From the NCBI GenBank assembly GCA_964034945.1, contig OZ035960.1, forward strand, positions 101,796,733 to 101,860,732: 64,000 nt of DNA. Direction: 5' to 3'. The first letter of the stretch is position 1. The number at the start of each line of letters is the position of its first letter. The notes beneath the pieces were generated by a model, which saw nothing but the letters and a program-made list of their open reading frames with translations, was not told the DNA's origin and did no database searches. Of the stretch, positions 1-13,300 are shown piece after piece. The position numbers and the translations under genes are program-made. Source of the stretch: Chrysopilus asiliformis. Lineage: Eukaryota; Arthropoda; Insecta; Diptera; Rhagionidae.

Positions 1-840
1 AATGACGTAATTGAAGACAGTAGCCAAATAAAATTCGGTATTCCGGTCTATTTGCGATATTCCTCTGTATTTATGTTCATTTTCGATATGTCTCGAATAG
101 AGTTTTCATCGAATCGAGTTGAGGTTTTCTGGCAAGAATAGCAATAAAGGAAGGAAAAAAGTCTAGAGATGCTGGAGAAATTCGAGTGTTTAGTAAAGAA
201 AATAATATAGAAATGGCATAAATTGAATAAAAAGTAACGAAAGTCATTAGTATATGTTAGCAATGCTTTTGTAGTCATTCATTTACGAGAAAAGTTTTTT
301 TTTTGTCTTTTTGTCAAGGATTACAATTCATTATGTTAAGCATACAAAACCTTGAATTTTTAAATAGAGTTTAGTTTTTCCGTATTTAATTTACCGAAAC
401 TTTAAATTTGAAAGAAATATTTATCCAGTCTCAGTAATTTTATAAATGTTAAGCTCCTTATGGTAAGTCTTTGTTTAAAATGAATAGAACAGCACAAAAA
501 TTTTATTCATTTGTTTTTTCGATGACTTTCAAGAGAAGGAAGGAGTTTATATTTTGATTTTTTTTTGATTTAATCCCCGACTCCCTATTTCTTGATTGTG
601 CTGAAAACCACCAACATTGTTTGTTTTAATGGAGCTTGCCAGTTTTTGTAGTGTTTTTTTAGACTTTTACCGTTATTTTCTACCATTTGCTTTTTCAAAA
701 AATTAAAAAAAATCGATGCTGCAGTCTAAAAAAAAATACAAAAATTACCTTTTTAACGGAAATAATCGAAATTTTGCGATATATTTGTATGATGCCGCCT
801 GAGAGCTTTGAAAATGAGTCTGTATTTAAGGCCATTGCAA
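1..840. other. AT-rich non-coding stretch
   Basis: No coding region, RNA gene or clear repeat is recognisable. Position and orientation make it part of the long intron or upstream region of the Sulf1 gene whose exons begin at 7345; that placement is inferred. Confidence 0.4.
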
Positions 841-1060
841 TCAGATGTCAAAGCTTTCAATCAGAGGTCAAAGCTTTCAATCAGATGCCAAAGCTTTTAA
901 TCAGAGGTCAAAGCTTTCAATCAGAGGTCAAAGCTTTCAATCAGAGGTCAAAGCTTTCAATCAGAGGTCAAAGCTTTCAATCAGAGGTCAAAGCTTTCAA
1001 TCAGAGGTCAAAGCTTTCAGTCAGAGATCAAAGCTTTCAATCAGTGGTCAAAGCTGCAAA
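841..1060. repeat. 20-bp tandem array, 11 copies
   Basis: Eleven consecutive copies of a 20-bp unit, consensus TCAGAGGTCAAAGCTTTCAA, run without a break. The central six or seven copies are identical, and the outer ones carry scattered substitutions (G/T at positions 6 and 8, T for C near the end). The unit has no stop codon in two plus-strand frames, so the array is open through its length and gives SFQSEVKAFNQ-like peptides. I regard these as a by-product of the repeat, not a protein. Confidence 0.95.
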
Positions 1061-1120
1061 TGTCGAACAAATGTTAAAATTCTACATATCCTTCATTTCT
1101 CGACTTTTTTTTTTGCTTCT

Positions 1121-1171
1121 ATAAAATATAAACTTCAATAAAATATAAACTTCAATAAAATAAAAACTTCA
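1121..1171. repeat. 17-bp tandem repeat, 3 copies
   Basis: Three back-to-back copies of ATAAAATATAAACTTCA; the third has a T-to-A change. It follows the 20-bp array by about 60 bp. Confidence 0.85.
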
Positions 1172-1252
1172 ATAAAATTTTGGCTAAAAAATTTAAAAAA
1201 GGTACATTTTGGGCGCTGAGTATCAGAAACAAAAGCGAGATAAATATTTATT

Positions 1253-1500
1253 TTATTTCATATTTTTTTCGAAACGGTGCATCCTATCGAAATTTTTTTT
1301 GAAAGACCAAATGTCTTTAGAATACGATTTTACACAACCGGTCCGTACAACAAAATCTAATTGGATCACTCCTATCCTCCTCTCCCTCCTTTCACAAATG
1401 GATTTTTCTAAATAAACATTTTGTCTGTTATCATGTAGAGTATTTGACGATTGGACCATAGCAATTTTAGCTTTTCTTATATTCTTATATTTTCTTATGT
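1253..1500 (-). repeat. (GTCY)n-family repeat, subfamily A remnant
   Basis: Contains hallmark pieces of the dispersed family seen many times in the window: the 'cgaaacggtgcatc' segment, 'acaaaatctaattggatcact', 'gagtatttgacgattgg' and a terminal 'agcttttctta'. The microsatellite core is missing, so this is a truncated copy in reverse orientation. Confidence 0.6.
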
Positions 1501-1602
1501 TCTTATGCGTATGTATTGACATAATGCATTGCCAGCAAAGTTACGTATGTGTACCAAGTTTAAAGTCAGTCAAATATCTGGAAGTAAGGCCAAAAAAATA
1601 GG

Positions 1603-1685
1603 TTACCAGATTTGACCCTGACAGACAAAAAAAAACAAGCTAAAAAGGCTTGTTTTTTTTTGTCTGTCAGGGTCAAATCTGGTAA
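1603..1685. repeat. Perfect 38-bp inverted repeat (hairpin)
   Basis: Two 38-bp arms (1603-1640 and 1648-1685) are exact reverse complements, including matching runs of nine A and nine T, around a 7-base loop. Such an intact hairpin suggests a recent fold-back insertion or a small MITE made only of its terminal repeats. No target-site duplication is obvious. Confidence 0.85.
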
Positions 1686-2559
1686 AAAATAAAGATGCGT
1701 TTTTTGATTTATAGGTGGAAATTTCACGATAACTCGAGAACCATTATTCATAGAGATCTGATTTTATGTCAAAATTGAATTCTTAGAAATCTAAAAAAAT
1801 ATTTGGAAAAAAATGCTGACACAAAATATTTTATAATAACGAAAAATTCCAAAAAAATCCAGAAAATTTCACAGAAAACGATTTTTTCTATGAGCCATTT
1901 TCTTGATTTTCGTTTTTGTAGATTTCACATTTAATTATTTAGCATTCTTCCAAAGTCATAAAGGCTGTTAAAAAAGATTTTACCAGAGTTTTAATTTTTA
2001 AGGGAATCCACGAATCGTTTACGGTGGGGTTTGCAAAATTCGCAGTTTTGCCACTGATTGTAATAAATGTAACATTTTGTAAAAGACTCATCAAAAATGT
2101 TACATTTTCAAGGAGGGGGCAAGGCCAAAGGCGAACAGCTTAAAATTAGCATGACGTATTTTATAAATTCACTAGCTTCGCGGTCCTAAAGCCTCCCCTT
2201 TTTCTCGTCCACGGTCTGGGGTTCTACTCGGCGTCTGGCCTCGCCCTGAACTACGTCAAAAATTACTTTAAGATTTCAAAACATAAATCACACCCATTAA
2301 AGATTAAACGATTAATACAAATATTAAGCGAAAAAAGCCAAAAAAAGCCAATTTATTACAACAAATTAATAATTGGCCATTCGATCTATATTTGTACCTG
2401 TTACAGACGATTTTTTGAATTGTTTGACCATATAGTTTCAAGAAAACGGAAAATTGGAGATTTTCATCAATATAAACAATTTGTGAAAGTTTCTAATGCA
2501 TTTTTTTAGTGGTTTTTAATGGTTTCCTGTTACATAAATTAGCAGGAATAAGTTATATA

Positions 2560-3132
2560 TCGGGTCTTTCAATAAGGACATAACAATTTTGTATTTTAAT
2601 AAAAACGCACCCTAAAACTTTTTTTTTGATCTGGCAATGCTAAAACATCAATCAAGGTTTACATTTTTATCATGGTGAAGTTCACGAACGAGCAACGTTT
2701 GGAAATTATTAAAACTTACTACCGAAATCCTGAGTCCGATGAAATGATAATGAAAATGATGAAATGAAATGATGAATGAAATGATGGTCCACCTCGCTCA
2801 TGCGATTTAACGCCGTTGGATTTCTTTTTATAGAGTTATGTTAAGTCGTTGGTTTATGCCAACAAGCCAACAACGTTAGAGGAGCTCAGGAACAATATCG
2901 ATCGCGAAATTGCCAACGTTCCGGCCGATATGTGTGGAAGAGTGGTGGAAAATTGGTTCCAAATAATCAATCAGTGCAATGCTCGCGGTGGCGTTCATGT
3001 CGTTCATATACATCAAATTTCATACTTAAATGTAACATGTCCACTACACCTGGAATAAATTTCAGCCCGATAGCTCAATTATTCTGTGTTTTATTTAAAT
3101 ACAAAATTGTTATGTCCTTGTTGAAAGACCCA
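2560..3132 (+). mobile_element. Mariner deletion derivative, copy 1
   Basis: Inverted termini of about 35 bp read CGGGTCTTTCAATAAGGACA on the left and its near-complement on the right. Inside are the two ends of a mariner-type transposase gene: the start encodes MVKFTNEQRLEIIKTYYRN, and the end encodes LVYANKPTTLEELRNNID and MCGRVVENW. The catalytic middle is deleted. The deletion joint at about 2735-2785 holds a small ATGAAATGAT-like repeat absent from the other two copies (24765, 31165). Non-autonomous; it cannot encode an active transposase. Confidence 0.85.
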
Positions 3133-4789
3133 TTATATGGGTATAAGTTGACCCCTAGTGTAAAACCCGCCCATTGACGCTAGTAAGCTTTCCCGAGAGT
3201 TTCATCCAAATTGATTCAGTGGTTCTCGAATTTTAAGCGAACAAGCAGACAGACAAACCGTCATACAAGCCTAATAGATTTAATTGAATCTTTCAATAAA
3301 AGACGTACCACCAAACTCTTCGCATATTCATACTAAAATCAGCTATAAAAAAAACTTTAAGTCAAATATCAAGAAACAAAAATAACACAAACTTCACATA
3401 GAATTCCTGTCATCATTAAAAGCTTATACAAAGTTTTTATCTTGCTTTTGTGTATTTTTTTTTATGTAAAATAATAAAATGATTTTTTTTAATCCATTTC
3501 CATTCTTCCGCATATGTACGTGAAAAAGTTCAGCTTTTGTTATCTTATTGTTGATGAATTCTGACTGTTCTAAAGTGTATGAAAAGTTTGCAAAAAAAGT
3601 TGCTTTCTTGGAATACGTTTTTGAGATCTTCCTTCCATTTCCACACTATTTCTTAAATACTTGATTTCATAACGAAACTCAAACACTCGCACATCCATAC
3701 AGCCCCATACATTTACAAATTTCGGTTTAAAATAAATGGCTACTCGTTTTAGTTGGCAGATTTTAAGAATTTTTTTAGACAAATGATTTTTAAATACGGA
3801 TTCCGGAAGTGCACTTGAATCCTTCACATTTATCAGTTTCCGGTTATCCATTGATCAGCCAGTGCAGAGAACTCTCGGATGTAAAAACGTAAAAACGTGT
3901 TCAAATGCAACCAAAATGGGACAAAACGATTAGGGGCACATCAAAAGCTTACCGTTATCCGGATTTAAGAACTTGAGTGTCATATTGTCAAAACTGTCGT
4001 TTTTTTTATACAGAAAAATAAATTATTCAATCACAAGAATTTCGTGCGCTGAGTGACATTTAATTATCTGTTCATTTATTTGTGTATTGCTGGCAAGCGG
4101 AGTGAATCTTAAAAATCTAACAGATTCGTATGATGTTCAGAGATATATTCATCGCATACATATTTATGTAAATAAGCTGGCAAATTTGATATGCTCGCGT
4201 CTTATAGCGCAATTTGGCAGAATGCCTTTCATACAGTTGCTATCTACTATCTTTAAGTATTTCCACAAATGAACAACGAGATCGCAAATGAAAACACGCA
4301 ATGTAGAAATTTGTTTACGAGCTAAAGCTCCAGAAACACATTTTTTAATGACATCTGAGATTTCAGCGTAATTAACCACAATCAATCTAAATCGGTGTAG
4401 ATTTTTAGCTGATATTCATTTTGCGATTATTTTTTTTTGCTTTATTTGTGCCAAAAAAATTAATACATGTATTCCTTACTACGAAAAGACAAAGCGATTT
4501 TCTGGGGAATGATTATATGAGAATTTTTTTTTAAAGGATGAAATGTTTATATAATTTTATATCACAACTCTATTCACACAAGCAAATGCTAACGTGGCCC
4601 ATTTGTTTGAGGGTTTTAGTCAAACATTTACGGATTAAGACGTGGTCGTTTCTCCGGCTCAGGAACTTAAATAAGTTGTTTATTTTCTGTAGGTTCGTTA
4701 ATTTTGACGATGGATGCTGGAGTTATGGCCAAATTTAGATTTAAAATTTTATTAAAAAATATTTGATGTGAACAGCACATGAATTTCGA
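3133..4789. other. Non-coding, little recognisable
   Basis: AT-rich. Around 3180-3260 is a short piece ('cagtggttctcgaatttta', 'cagacagacaaa') like the 3' part of the dispersed repeats elsewhere in the window. No coding region, RNA gene or array was recognised in the rest. Confidence 0.4.
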
Positions 4790-5550
4790 TACTCTATATG
4801 AAATATATATAGTCTGTCTGTGTGTCCATCTGTATCGGTCTGTGAACACCATAGCTTTCGAAAGGATTGACCTAGAGACTTGAAATTTTGTACAGTTGCG
4901 TTTCTCGTAAATGGCAAGGTTAATTTTTTGAACGGCATAACCCCCGTCGCACACTTCAGCTAAGCGAGCTCAACACGTGAGCTAAGTTTCTCGCTGAAAG
5001 TAAAATCCTTAGCATTTGCATTGGCGACCGCACACTTCAGCGAAACTATGAAACTACATCGCGTAGTCATGGGCGACGCGGACTAAGCTCGCTCGCGTAG
5101 TTCAGACCTCAACTACGCGAACGACTTCGCTGGCATCGCTGACACTCACATATAAATATTTTCGGCGTTATACAGTGTAGAATCGGTGTTTGTAAAAGTG
5201 TAGTATTTTGTGGACATAAAAGTGTAAGGAAAACGTGAAAATTGAATTCTTTTGCGGAATATTTTCAATCGCGTTAAATAATTTATATCTAAAAATGGCT
5301 GCAGATAAAGTGGAAAAATGCATATATTTAACGAAAATATCGCCGCGTATCTTAGCTCAAGTGTGCAACGAGGTGAGCTAACCCAGCTAGGCTATGTAAC
5401 TATAGCTAGCCTCGCTCACATAGCTTAGTTGAAGTGTGCGACGGGGGTAATCGAAGCATTCTTTCCCCTGCCCAATAGAAACGAAACCGTTTTTTACAAT
5501 TTTCTCGAATACAGTAAGTCGTGTTGAAAAATTTATAAATGTAAAATGTA
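4790..5550 (-). repeat. (GTCY)n repeat, subfamily A, interrupted
   Basis: Reverse-orientation copy: a short GTCTGTCTGTGTGTCC microsatellite, then 'aggattgacctagagacttg', 'tttctcgtaaatggcaagg', an interruption at 4941-5448, and the family sequence resuming with 'gaaacgaaaccgtttttt' and 'gaatacagtaagtcg'. The interruption is a separate inverted-repeat element, so the host copy is older than its guest. Confidence 0.75.
4941..5448. mobile_element. 508-bp MITE with CCCCCGTCGCACACTTC ends
   Basis: Terminal inverted repeats of about 25 bp, with ACCCCCGTCGCACACTTCAG at the left and a one-base variant complement at the right. Subterminal CTAAGC and GCGTAG motifs recur inside. It sits within a subfamily A repeat, whose sequence continues on both sides. 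I find no coding capacity, and the target duplication is unclear. Confidence 0.8.
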
Positions 5551-5554
5551 TTTA

Positions 5555-6075
5555 GAACTAGAATTTGGACCCGGCTTCGCGAGGCTAAAAGCGTGAACAG
5601 AAAAAAAAACTTAGGAAAACTAAATTCAGTTGGTTAAAAATTAGATAGCCTGCATGCTGTTCGTTAGTTTTTCTCTTCGGAAAATGATTAACAAACTAAC
5701 AAAAAATTCCAGCACTTGCATTCGGTATTACTTTACCCCCCTCCGCTTACTCCCCCCACCTCTCGAGAGGTGGGCTACTTTTTAATGGGTCTGTGTTGGG
5801 GCTGGACCCCCGACGAACATCTATGCCTCCCTGCGAAAGAGTAACATAGAGAGAAAACTAAGTTTCGAGATGACTTTACCCCCTGCCCTTACTCACCCCA
5901 CCCCTCGCGCTACTTTTCCTTATGCCTATGTTGGAACCAGAACTACCACAGACACTCATGCCAAATTTCAAGTCAATCGGTTCAGCCGTTTTTGTGTGAA
6001 AGAGGAACAAACATACAGACAGACAGACAGACAGACAGACACCAACTCATTTTTATACATTAGTATGATATGATA
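5555..6075 (+). repeat. Dispersed repeat family C, copy 1
   Basis: Starts near 'ggacccggcttcgcgaggc', continues with 'gggctggacccccgacgaac' and 'tttcaagtcaatcggttcag', and ends with a CAGA microsatellite and 'accaactcatttttata'. A second copy is at 62162-62640. The 'aaatcggttcagccgttttt' type tail is common in arthropod repeats, possibly the 3' end of a non-LTR retrotransposon, but that class is not proven here. Confidence 0.65.
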
Positions 6076-6414
6076 TGATTCTACATAACTTATCTGTACG
6101 TCAAAATCTTCCCCGCCCCCTAGCCTATACATCACTTCCTCCCACCCCTGGCCCATACAATCAGAGAAAGAATTGGTCATATGGATCAAATCATTGTTAA
6201 ATTAACAAAATTTTTATCCTATATCAGCCAACAAAATTATTTTGTTAAATTAACAAAGGGAAATTTATTCCTCGGTAAATGAAAAAATTGGTCATATGGA
6301 TAAAGCCGTTTTATCACAAAAAAAAAATTGACAATTGAAACAAATATTTTTGGAGGGAAATCTTTGTTCAACAAAAAAATTCTTATTGTAACAAAGATAC
6401 TCTTATGCGGCAGT

Positions 6415-6756
6415 CACACGACGCTGTTTTGCCAGCGCTACTGGCTGTTTGGCTGTTAGCAGCCGTTTCAGCAGCACCGTGTGAACCCTAGTGCGTTGCT
6501 ACTACCACCAGCAGCGTGATGATTTTAGCAGCGCTAGTGAAATAGACACCGTTCTACTTTGCCAGCGCTACTAGGGATCACGTGACCCTGTCACATGGTT
6601 TTTGAGCTGTCGAAAGTCTTTTGTGAACACTCGCCAGCGCTACTAAAGTATAAATTGTGTGAACCCTCTCAATACGCTGGCTGCTGTTGCTACTTGACAG
6701 CGCTACTAACCAACAGCAGCCAGCGGCTGACAAAACAGCGTTGTATGACCGCCGCA
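6415..6756. mobile_element. 342-bp MITE with TGCGGC ends
   Basis: Inverted ends TGCGGCAGTCACACGACGCT and the matching complement (three mismatches over 31 bp). The interior is rich in GCCAGCGCTACT and CAGCAGC motifs on both strands, more GC-rich than its surroundings. No coding capacity and no certain target duplication. Confidence 0.8.
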
Positions 6757-6939
6757 CTACAAATGATGTTTTGTTAAATCAACACAAGAATTGTGAAATT
6801 AACAATACCTAATTAGTCAAAATGGTAAAAAATTGGTATATTTACAAATTTTTGTTTCTCAAACAGTTCTTTTGTCAATTGTTCAGATTCAATAAAACAA
6901 ATTTTGCCAATGAGAACGAGGTTTTAGTTATTATTTTTT

Positions 6940-7180
6940 TGAGTGTACAAATGGAATACTTTTTTTATATTTTCTCGAAAACGGTGCATAATATTGAAAA
7001 ATTTATAAAAACAGAATATGTTTAGAATATCATTTTACATAACCCTTGCATACATCAAAATCCAATCGGACCACTCTCCTTTTCCGTTCTGCTATACAAA
7101 TGATTTTTTTACAATTAATATTTTGTCTGTCATCATATAGAGTATTTGACGATTGGCCCCGAGCAATTGTAGCTTTTCTT
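6940..7180 (-). repeat. (GTCY)n-family repeat, subfamily A remnant
   Basis: Partial reverse-orientation copy ('tctcgaaaacggtgca', 'catcaaaatccaatcggacc', 'gagtatttgacgattggc', ending 'agcttttcttatgtt'). It lies about 165 bp upstream of the first Sulf1 exon in the window. Confidence 0.7.
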
Positions 7181-7344
7181 ATGTTTTTTGTATGAAATAT
7201 TCCTATGTTACAAACTGGGAATCACTAGAAAATCGCAATATTTCATAAGTTTTTCGAAAGTCATAAAAAATAACTGTATAAAAATTTCATTTAATTACAT
7301 TTATGCTTCGATATTAATTAATTGTGATTTTTATTTACGTTTAG

Positions 7345-10300
7345 TACACCAGCTTACGACCATGCACCGAATCCTGACAAGCAATGGATATTGCGAGTGA
7401 CACCACCGATGGAACCAGTTCACAAACGCTTTACAGATCTCTTGATGACGAAACGCTTGCAGACATTACAGAGTGTCGACGTGGCGGTCGAACGAGTTTA
7501 TAACGAACTTCGCACTTTGGGCGAATTAGATAACACGTATATTATATTCACTTCGGATCATGGCTACCATTTGGGACAATTTGGTCTCATCAAAGGGAAA
7601 AGTTTCCCATTTGAATTTGATGTTCGGGTTCCGTTTTTGATGCGTGGTCCGGGAATTCAACCTGCCACAGTGTGAGTGGATTTTTTTTTTCCTTAAAAAT
7701 TAAAAAAGAATTTATATAAAACTTTTCCACTTTCTACAGTGTAGATGAAATAGTTTTAAACATCGATTTGGCACCGACATTCTTAGATATTGGTGGTGTT
7801 CCAACGCCACAACACATGGACGGTCGTAGTTTTTTACCATTGTTACTAAATCACCATCGAAATATCAGGGACCAGTGGCCCGATACGTTTCTCATCGAAA
7901 GTTCTGGACGACGTGAAACTCCTGAACAAATCGCTGAGGGGAAAGCTAGGCTGACTGCATTGAGGCTGAATAAAATTTTTACCAATGAAACTAGAAGTAG
8001 TTCGGAAATAAGAAATGCCGGTGATGTTAACATGGAGCAAATCGATTTTGGATCTCATGAACATACAGGAGAGGAAATTGATGGTAGAGTATTTTTTTTG
8101 TGCTACCGTTTTATATTACACCAGGATAAATACAAGTGCCAGTGAAACTAACTTGAGGAAAATATTTTTCTTTTAAACTTTCAAGACGCAGACGATAAGT
8201 TAGATGCTGAATTTGATTCGGACGTAGAGGATGCACAGGCGACCACAGATGATTATATCTATAGTGCAAAGGACTATGGTGTACCTGAAGATGCTGACGA
8301 TGACAGTGAGTTTGGTTTGCCATCAGATCAATGTTTTTCTGGTGTTTTTATATCCTTACGGAGAACTAACGGATATAGATTTCTGCTCTTTTGTTTTAAA
8401 CATTAAAAAAAGTTTTGCGGTTTGATCAATTTTTCATTTTTTAAAAAGAGAGACTTTTCCCATACCTCATTTTTTATCAGAGATTCGTCGTTTGATAAAT
8501 TTTTCATTTTTAAACCATTAGAAAAGCTACGATTGCCCGAGGGCAATCGTCGAATAGTATATCGTTTATAACACAATGAGCCAATCATCGGGCATATAAC
8601 AAAAAAAAATTAGATTTCCGTTTGTCCGTCCATCTGTCTGTCCGTGAACATCATAACTTTTTAAAGGATTGAGCTAGAGACTTGAAATTTTGTATGGTTC
8701 CTAAATGGCAAGGTTAAGTCCTGTTCAAGTCAAATCGAACGATTTCTTCTCCCCTCCCCCATACAAATAAAACTTTTTTTTGCTATTTTCTCGAAAACGG
8801 TAAGTCATATTGAAAATTTTATAAAGGTAATGGTATTTTGAATACGATTTTACATAACTCATCCATACATCAAAATCCAGTTCAACCACTCCTCGCCATC
8901 TCATACAAATGAAAGAATTTTTTCCGATTTTCTCGAAAATGGGTCATCGTATAGAAAAATTTTCGAATTCGAGAGTGTTTAGAATATGATTTTACATAAC
9001 CCTTCCATACATCAAAATTCAATCGGCAACATCCCTCCTCTTGCACGAAAATGGATTTTTTTAAATAAAAATTTTGTCTGTCCTCATATGGAGTATTTTA
9101 CGATTAGACCCTGGCAATTATAGCTTTTCTTAGACTTTTAAAAGTCGGCGACCTCCTTTTTCAACTATGGTTGAAAGGTTGAATGATTTTTGGAAAACGT
9201 TTTAAAAGAAATGCGCCGCAGACAAAAATGGAAAAAAATATGCTGCTAGGTTTAAAATTTTAAGGGCTAGAAGCGAAAAAAAAAACTTAAATTTTTGTAA
9301 AAACCATTGAAGTTGAGGTTTCTTCCTTAAATGAAGTGCAGATTCATTTATTTTTAGTAGATTTGTTTGTTTTTTTTTTTAATTTTTTAGAAAAAAATAG
9401 TTTGAAAAAAGTAGCTCACATTGCAACCTCCCTAAAAATGTTTGGAGGTCAACACCCACCGGTTGATGTACAGTCGAGGAGAGAAATATTTAAATTTCCC
9501 TTTTTATATAAATTAATGATACAAAAATCCTTTAATTTGTATTAATTTACAGTGCAACATGATCAATTAGACAATGATCTTCCACTTGCGCCATATCTCT
9601 CAAAAATCAGGCGACTGAATTCTGAATGTTCGGATCCGGCATTACTAGAAAATTGTGTTGCTGGGCAAAAATGGAAATGTGTGAATGAGGCTGGCAGGTG
9701 GAGAAAGCATAAATGCAAATTTCATGTGAGTTATAATTGCATTAAAAAAAGTGAAAGTGAATTAATTTTTTTGTACTGTAGAGTTCATATTTTATTTTTT
9801 ATTATTATTTAAACACATCTTTATATATTTTTAAATTTTATTTAAATTTAATGTAGTTGAGTCGACGGTTGACAAACGTATATTAAAATTTTAAATTAGA
9901 AAATAGGTTACACAATAAAAACTTACTAGATTAAAAGTTTTAGGTTAAAAGGTAACTTAAATAAAAATTTTAAAGTGTCGCCATAGTACAATATAAAACT
10001 TTCATGATTTATTTGGTCACGAAATTCGTCCTGTTCCAAAATTAAATAAAAATTTGAAATTTCCTTATTCTTAGCTGCAGCTTCAACACCATTTAGCCGA
10101 AATGAATAAAATGTCAACGCCAAATAAAAGAAATTGTGCATGTTTTACACCAGATGGAGTTGTTTACAGAAAAATCAAAACTGATCGCGATTATTTGAGT
10201 CCTAGAATACGTAAAAGGTGAGTTTATTTCCGGAAAGTACTCCAAAAATTTTATTAACGGAAAAAGTGAGCCAAAGAGTCTCGGATTCGCCTAAAATTTC

Positions 10301-13300
10301 TCGTTGGGTTTATTATTGTGTCCCTTTAAATAAAATTTGTTGGCAGTTAAAACCCCCAACTGCGCAACGGCCACCTGGCATCCAGTTCCGTGGTGAGTTT
10401 TAGGTTCGACAATGGCAACACTGGTTAGAAGTTGAAATAGTCGGATAGAGATTTTGGTCGACGGCGGGTAAAAAAAGTGTTAAAAAAAGAGATAAGGCGC
10501 AAAAATGATTTTTAAGTTATTAAGAAATTACTACACTAGATTAGATTGCACGAAAGCTTTATTTCCGGGACGCCGGGACAACATTACGAAATCCGGGACT
10601 GTCCCGGTCTTTCCAGGACATAGATAGCAATAGATCTTTATATCAAAATGCAACAAGTTCTTTTCTGTGCTTTTTTGCGAAGCAAATTTCCAACAAAATT
10701 TGCCACGACAAAATTATCTTAAATTCCACGAAAATCACTTTTACTACTCATATTTTGATTTTTTTTTTTTGCTAGATGTCAAATTTAATTACTTATTTTA
10801 CATCTGAAAACCCAAAAGTCGCAACGTTGACTTTTTCGGTGCAACCAGAAAACAAGCTTCTAAAACTAGATTTTTTTATACCCGTATGGTGAAACCAAAG
10901 CGCGATATTACACACGGCAACTTTCGGGCTTATTTAAGCCGGCAACTTTTGGGCTTAATAAGCCAATGTGCTTACATTTGTGGCTTAAATAAGCCAATCC
11001 TGTTTGCATATGCTACACAAGTTTACATGTGTGTGTGTGGACTCAAACCATTGAAATTGCTGCTGCTCATATACTTCCCAAGATCTGTACCTGCTGACGG
11101 TCAGAACGAAAATGATTTCTGCCTACTACTTTTTCCAAACTGGTTCACACGCTTTGCATGTATGCAGATTGTCGATAAGCTATGATTTCGAGTGGCAACT
11201 TTTCCCTCCTCAGTCGTTTCTCCCAAAAATCGGCTTAAGTAAGCCTGAAAGTTGCCGTGTGTAATATCACGCAAAGGGTATATTGACTTTGCCTTACCGT
11301 TTGTAACGCCAAGATTCCGTCATCACACACAAAAATGAATTACACCAGTGTGTTTAGAATGATAAAAAAAATTGAATTTTGCATGTCCGTCCGTCTGTCT
11401 GTGGCGCGGATTGCAGGCGCACGGATTGAGCTAGACACTAAAAACTTTACGCAGATTCGTTTTTCGTAAGATGCGAGGCTAATTTCGTTAATGGGCAAAA
11501 ATGGACCATTAGAGGGGTGCCAGATTGACAATTATAGATTTTGTTATGTTTTTTGAAAAGTTCTTAACACGAGAATGGTTTATCACACCTAAATATTTTA
11601 ATTATTAAATGAAAATGCAATAAAATTACATCAGAAATCCGAAAAAATATTTTGTAAGAAAACTTTCATGGAACATTAAGGAAAAATCCGGAAAATTTGA
11701 TATAGTTGCTGTTTCCCCAAACTTTTTCGACGTTTAACAAAAAGATATCGTTTTAATTAAAATATGATTTTTGTCCATGAATTACACAAACTGATTTTTC
11801 TAAAACGACTTTTTTTCAGAGGCCAACATCTAGTGGGACGTCGCCATAAAAGATCAGCATCAGAGGATTTCACTTCCGAAAGTGACATTCCAGAATTCGA
11901 AGAGGTCTACAATAACAATTTGCCATCTGAAATGGAACAATTGCTAGGAATATCAGAAACGATTTCCATAATTGAAGAGAAATTAAAACACCAACAGCAA
12001 TTAAAACAATCTTCAAGCCCGTTTGACAACAAGAAACATCGTCAAAAGCGCGAAACAGCGGACCCAATTTCAAATGTAATTCAGGAAATCCAAAAGACAC
12101 TTGAAAATCTAGAAGCGAAATTCTATGAACACGAGAATTTAAATAGTAACCGCAGTAGAAAGATAAGTGGCGAGAAAATAGCAGCGAAATGTTTTATTGA
12201 AACAAATGGCAAAGTCAATTGCTCCGATATTGCGTATGATGATGAAAGAACGTGGAAGAAGTCACGACACCAAATAGATTTGTTAATTAAGGTACTTAAG
12301 GATAAAATAAATGATCTAAAGGACATCAAAAAACACTTACGAGAGCATAAGCCACCAATGAACCGCGATTTAAGTACAGCTGACGATGAAATCTTCCAGC
12401 TGAATGCCAATGAAACGAGTTATGGTGAAGATATGGAATCAGTTGTTAATGCTAAGACATCATCATCGTCTGCAGCATCATCTTCAAGGCGACAGAATCG
12501 TCGAAAGGGTGGCAATGAAAATGGCAGTGGCGGTAGTAATCCCTATGGTAGACCGACAGATGGTATAATAAATCAACATATTCATAGGCATAAAAACAGA
12601 AATAGCTCAAAACAGCACGGCGACAATAACAGTGGCTATGGCAGTAGTAATGAAAGCAGCCAATCTATCGATATGAGTCTGTTTCGAACGGATCGAAATG
12701 ATATACCAGAAACTATTAAAGAAACTTCAAGTACTGCTAGTGGTGAAACCACATCATCGCATTCAACTGGAAATGAAAGATCGAAAAAGGGCCATAGAAT
12801 ACCGCACACTGGCGGAACGGAGCGAAGAACAAATACGCATTATAGTCTGAGACCTTATCAAAGTCATATGCATTTCCATAACACTTCAATGACGACAACG
12901 ATGCGAACAACTTCAACCGATAAAGCATCAATATTTGAACCATCATCGACATTCGATGTACCTCGAATATACGATAGTAACGGCAGCGTAAAACAATCCG
13001 AGAAGAATGATGACGATATGTACGGTCGATTTGACGCAGTAATTCCAACATTTAAACAGTTCGAGATAACAACTCGAAATTACGCAGATAGATACTCAGT
13101 GTCACCGCCGTTGGACAGGATTCATCCATTGGCAAGCGAAGTATCGACAATGGATGTGAATTACAGGACAACAGAATCACCTTATACTCATTCTTCCCCC
13201 ATTCAAAGCTCCAGTGATTATCAAGGACAATGGCCTGACGCTATCTCCGAATCGTCCTTAACTTCATCTCCTCCGACATCAGTTATGTCAACAACAGCAG

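Noticed and set aside
1..7344. Search for the upstream Sulf1 exons, including the formylglycine Cys-x-Pro-Ser-Arg site
   Set aside because: No frame in this stretch gives the sulfatase N-terminal motifs; the exons must lie left of the window.
12123..13051. Minus-strand open frames over Sulf1 exon 6
   Set aside because: Antisense shadows of the long coding exon.
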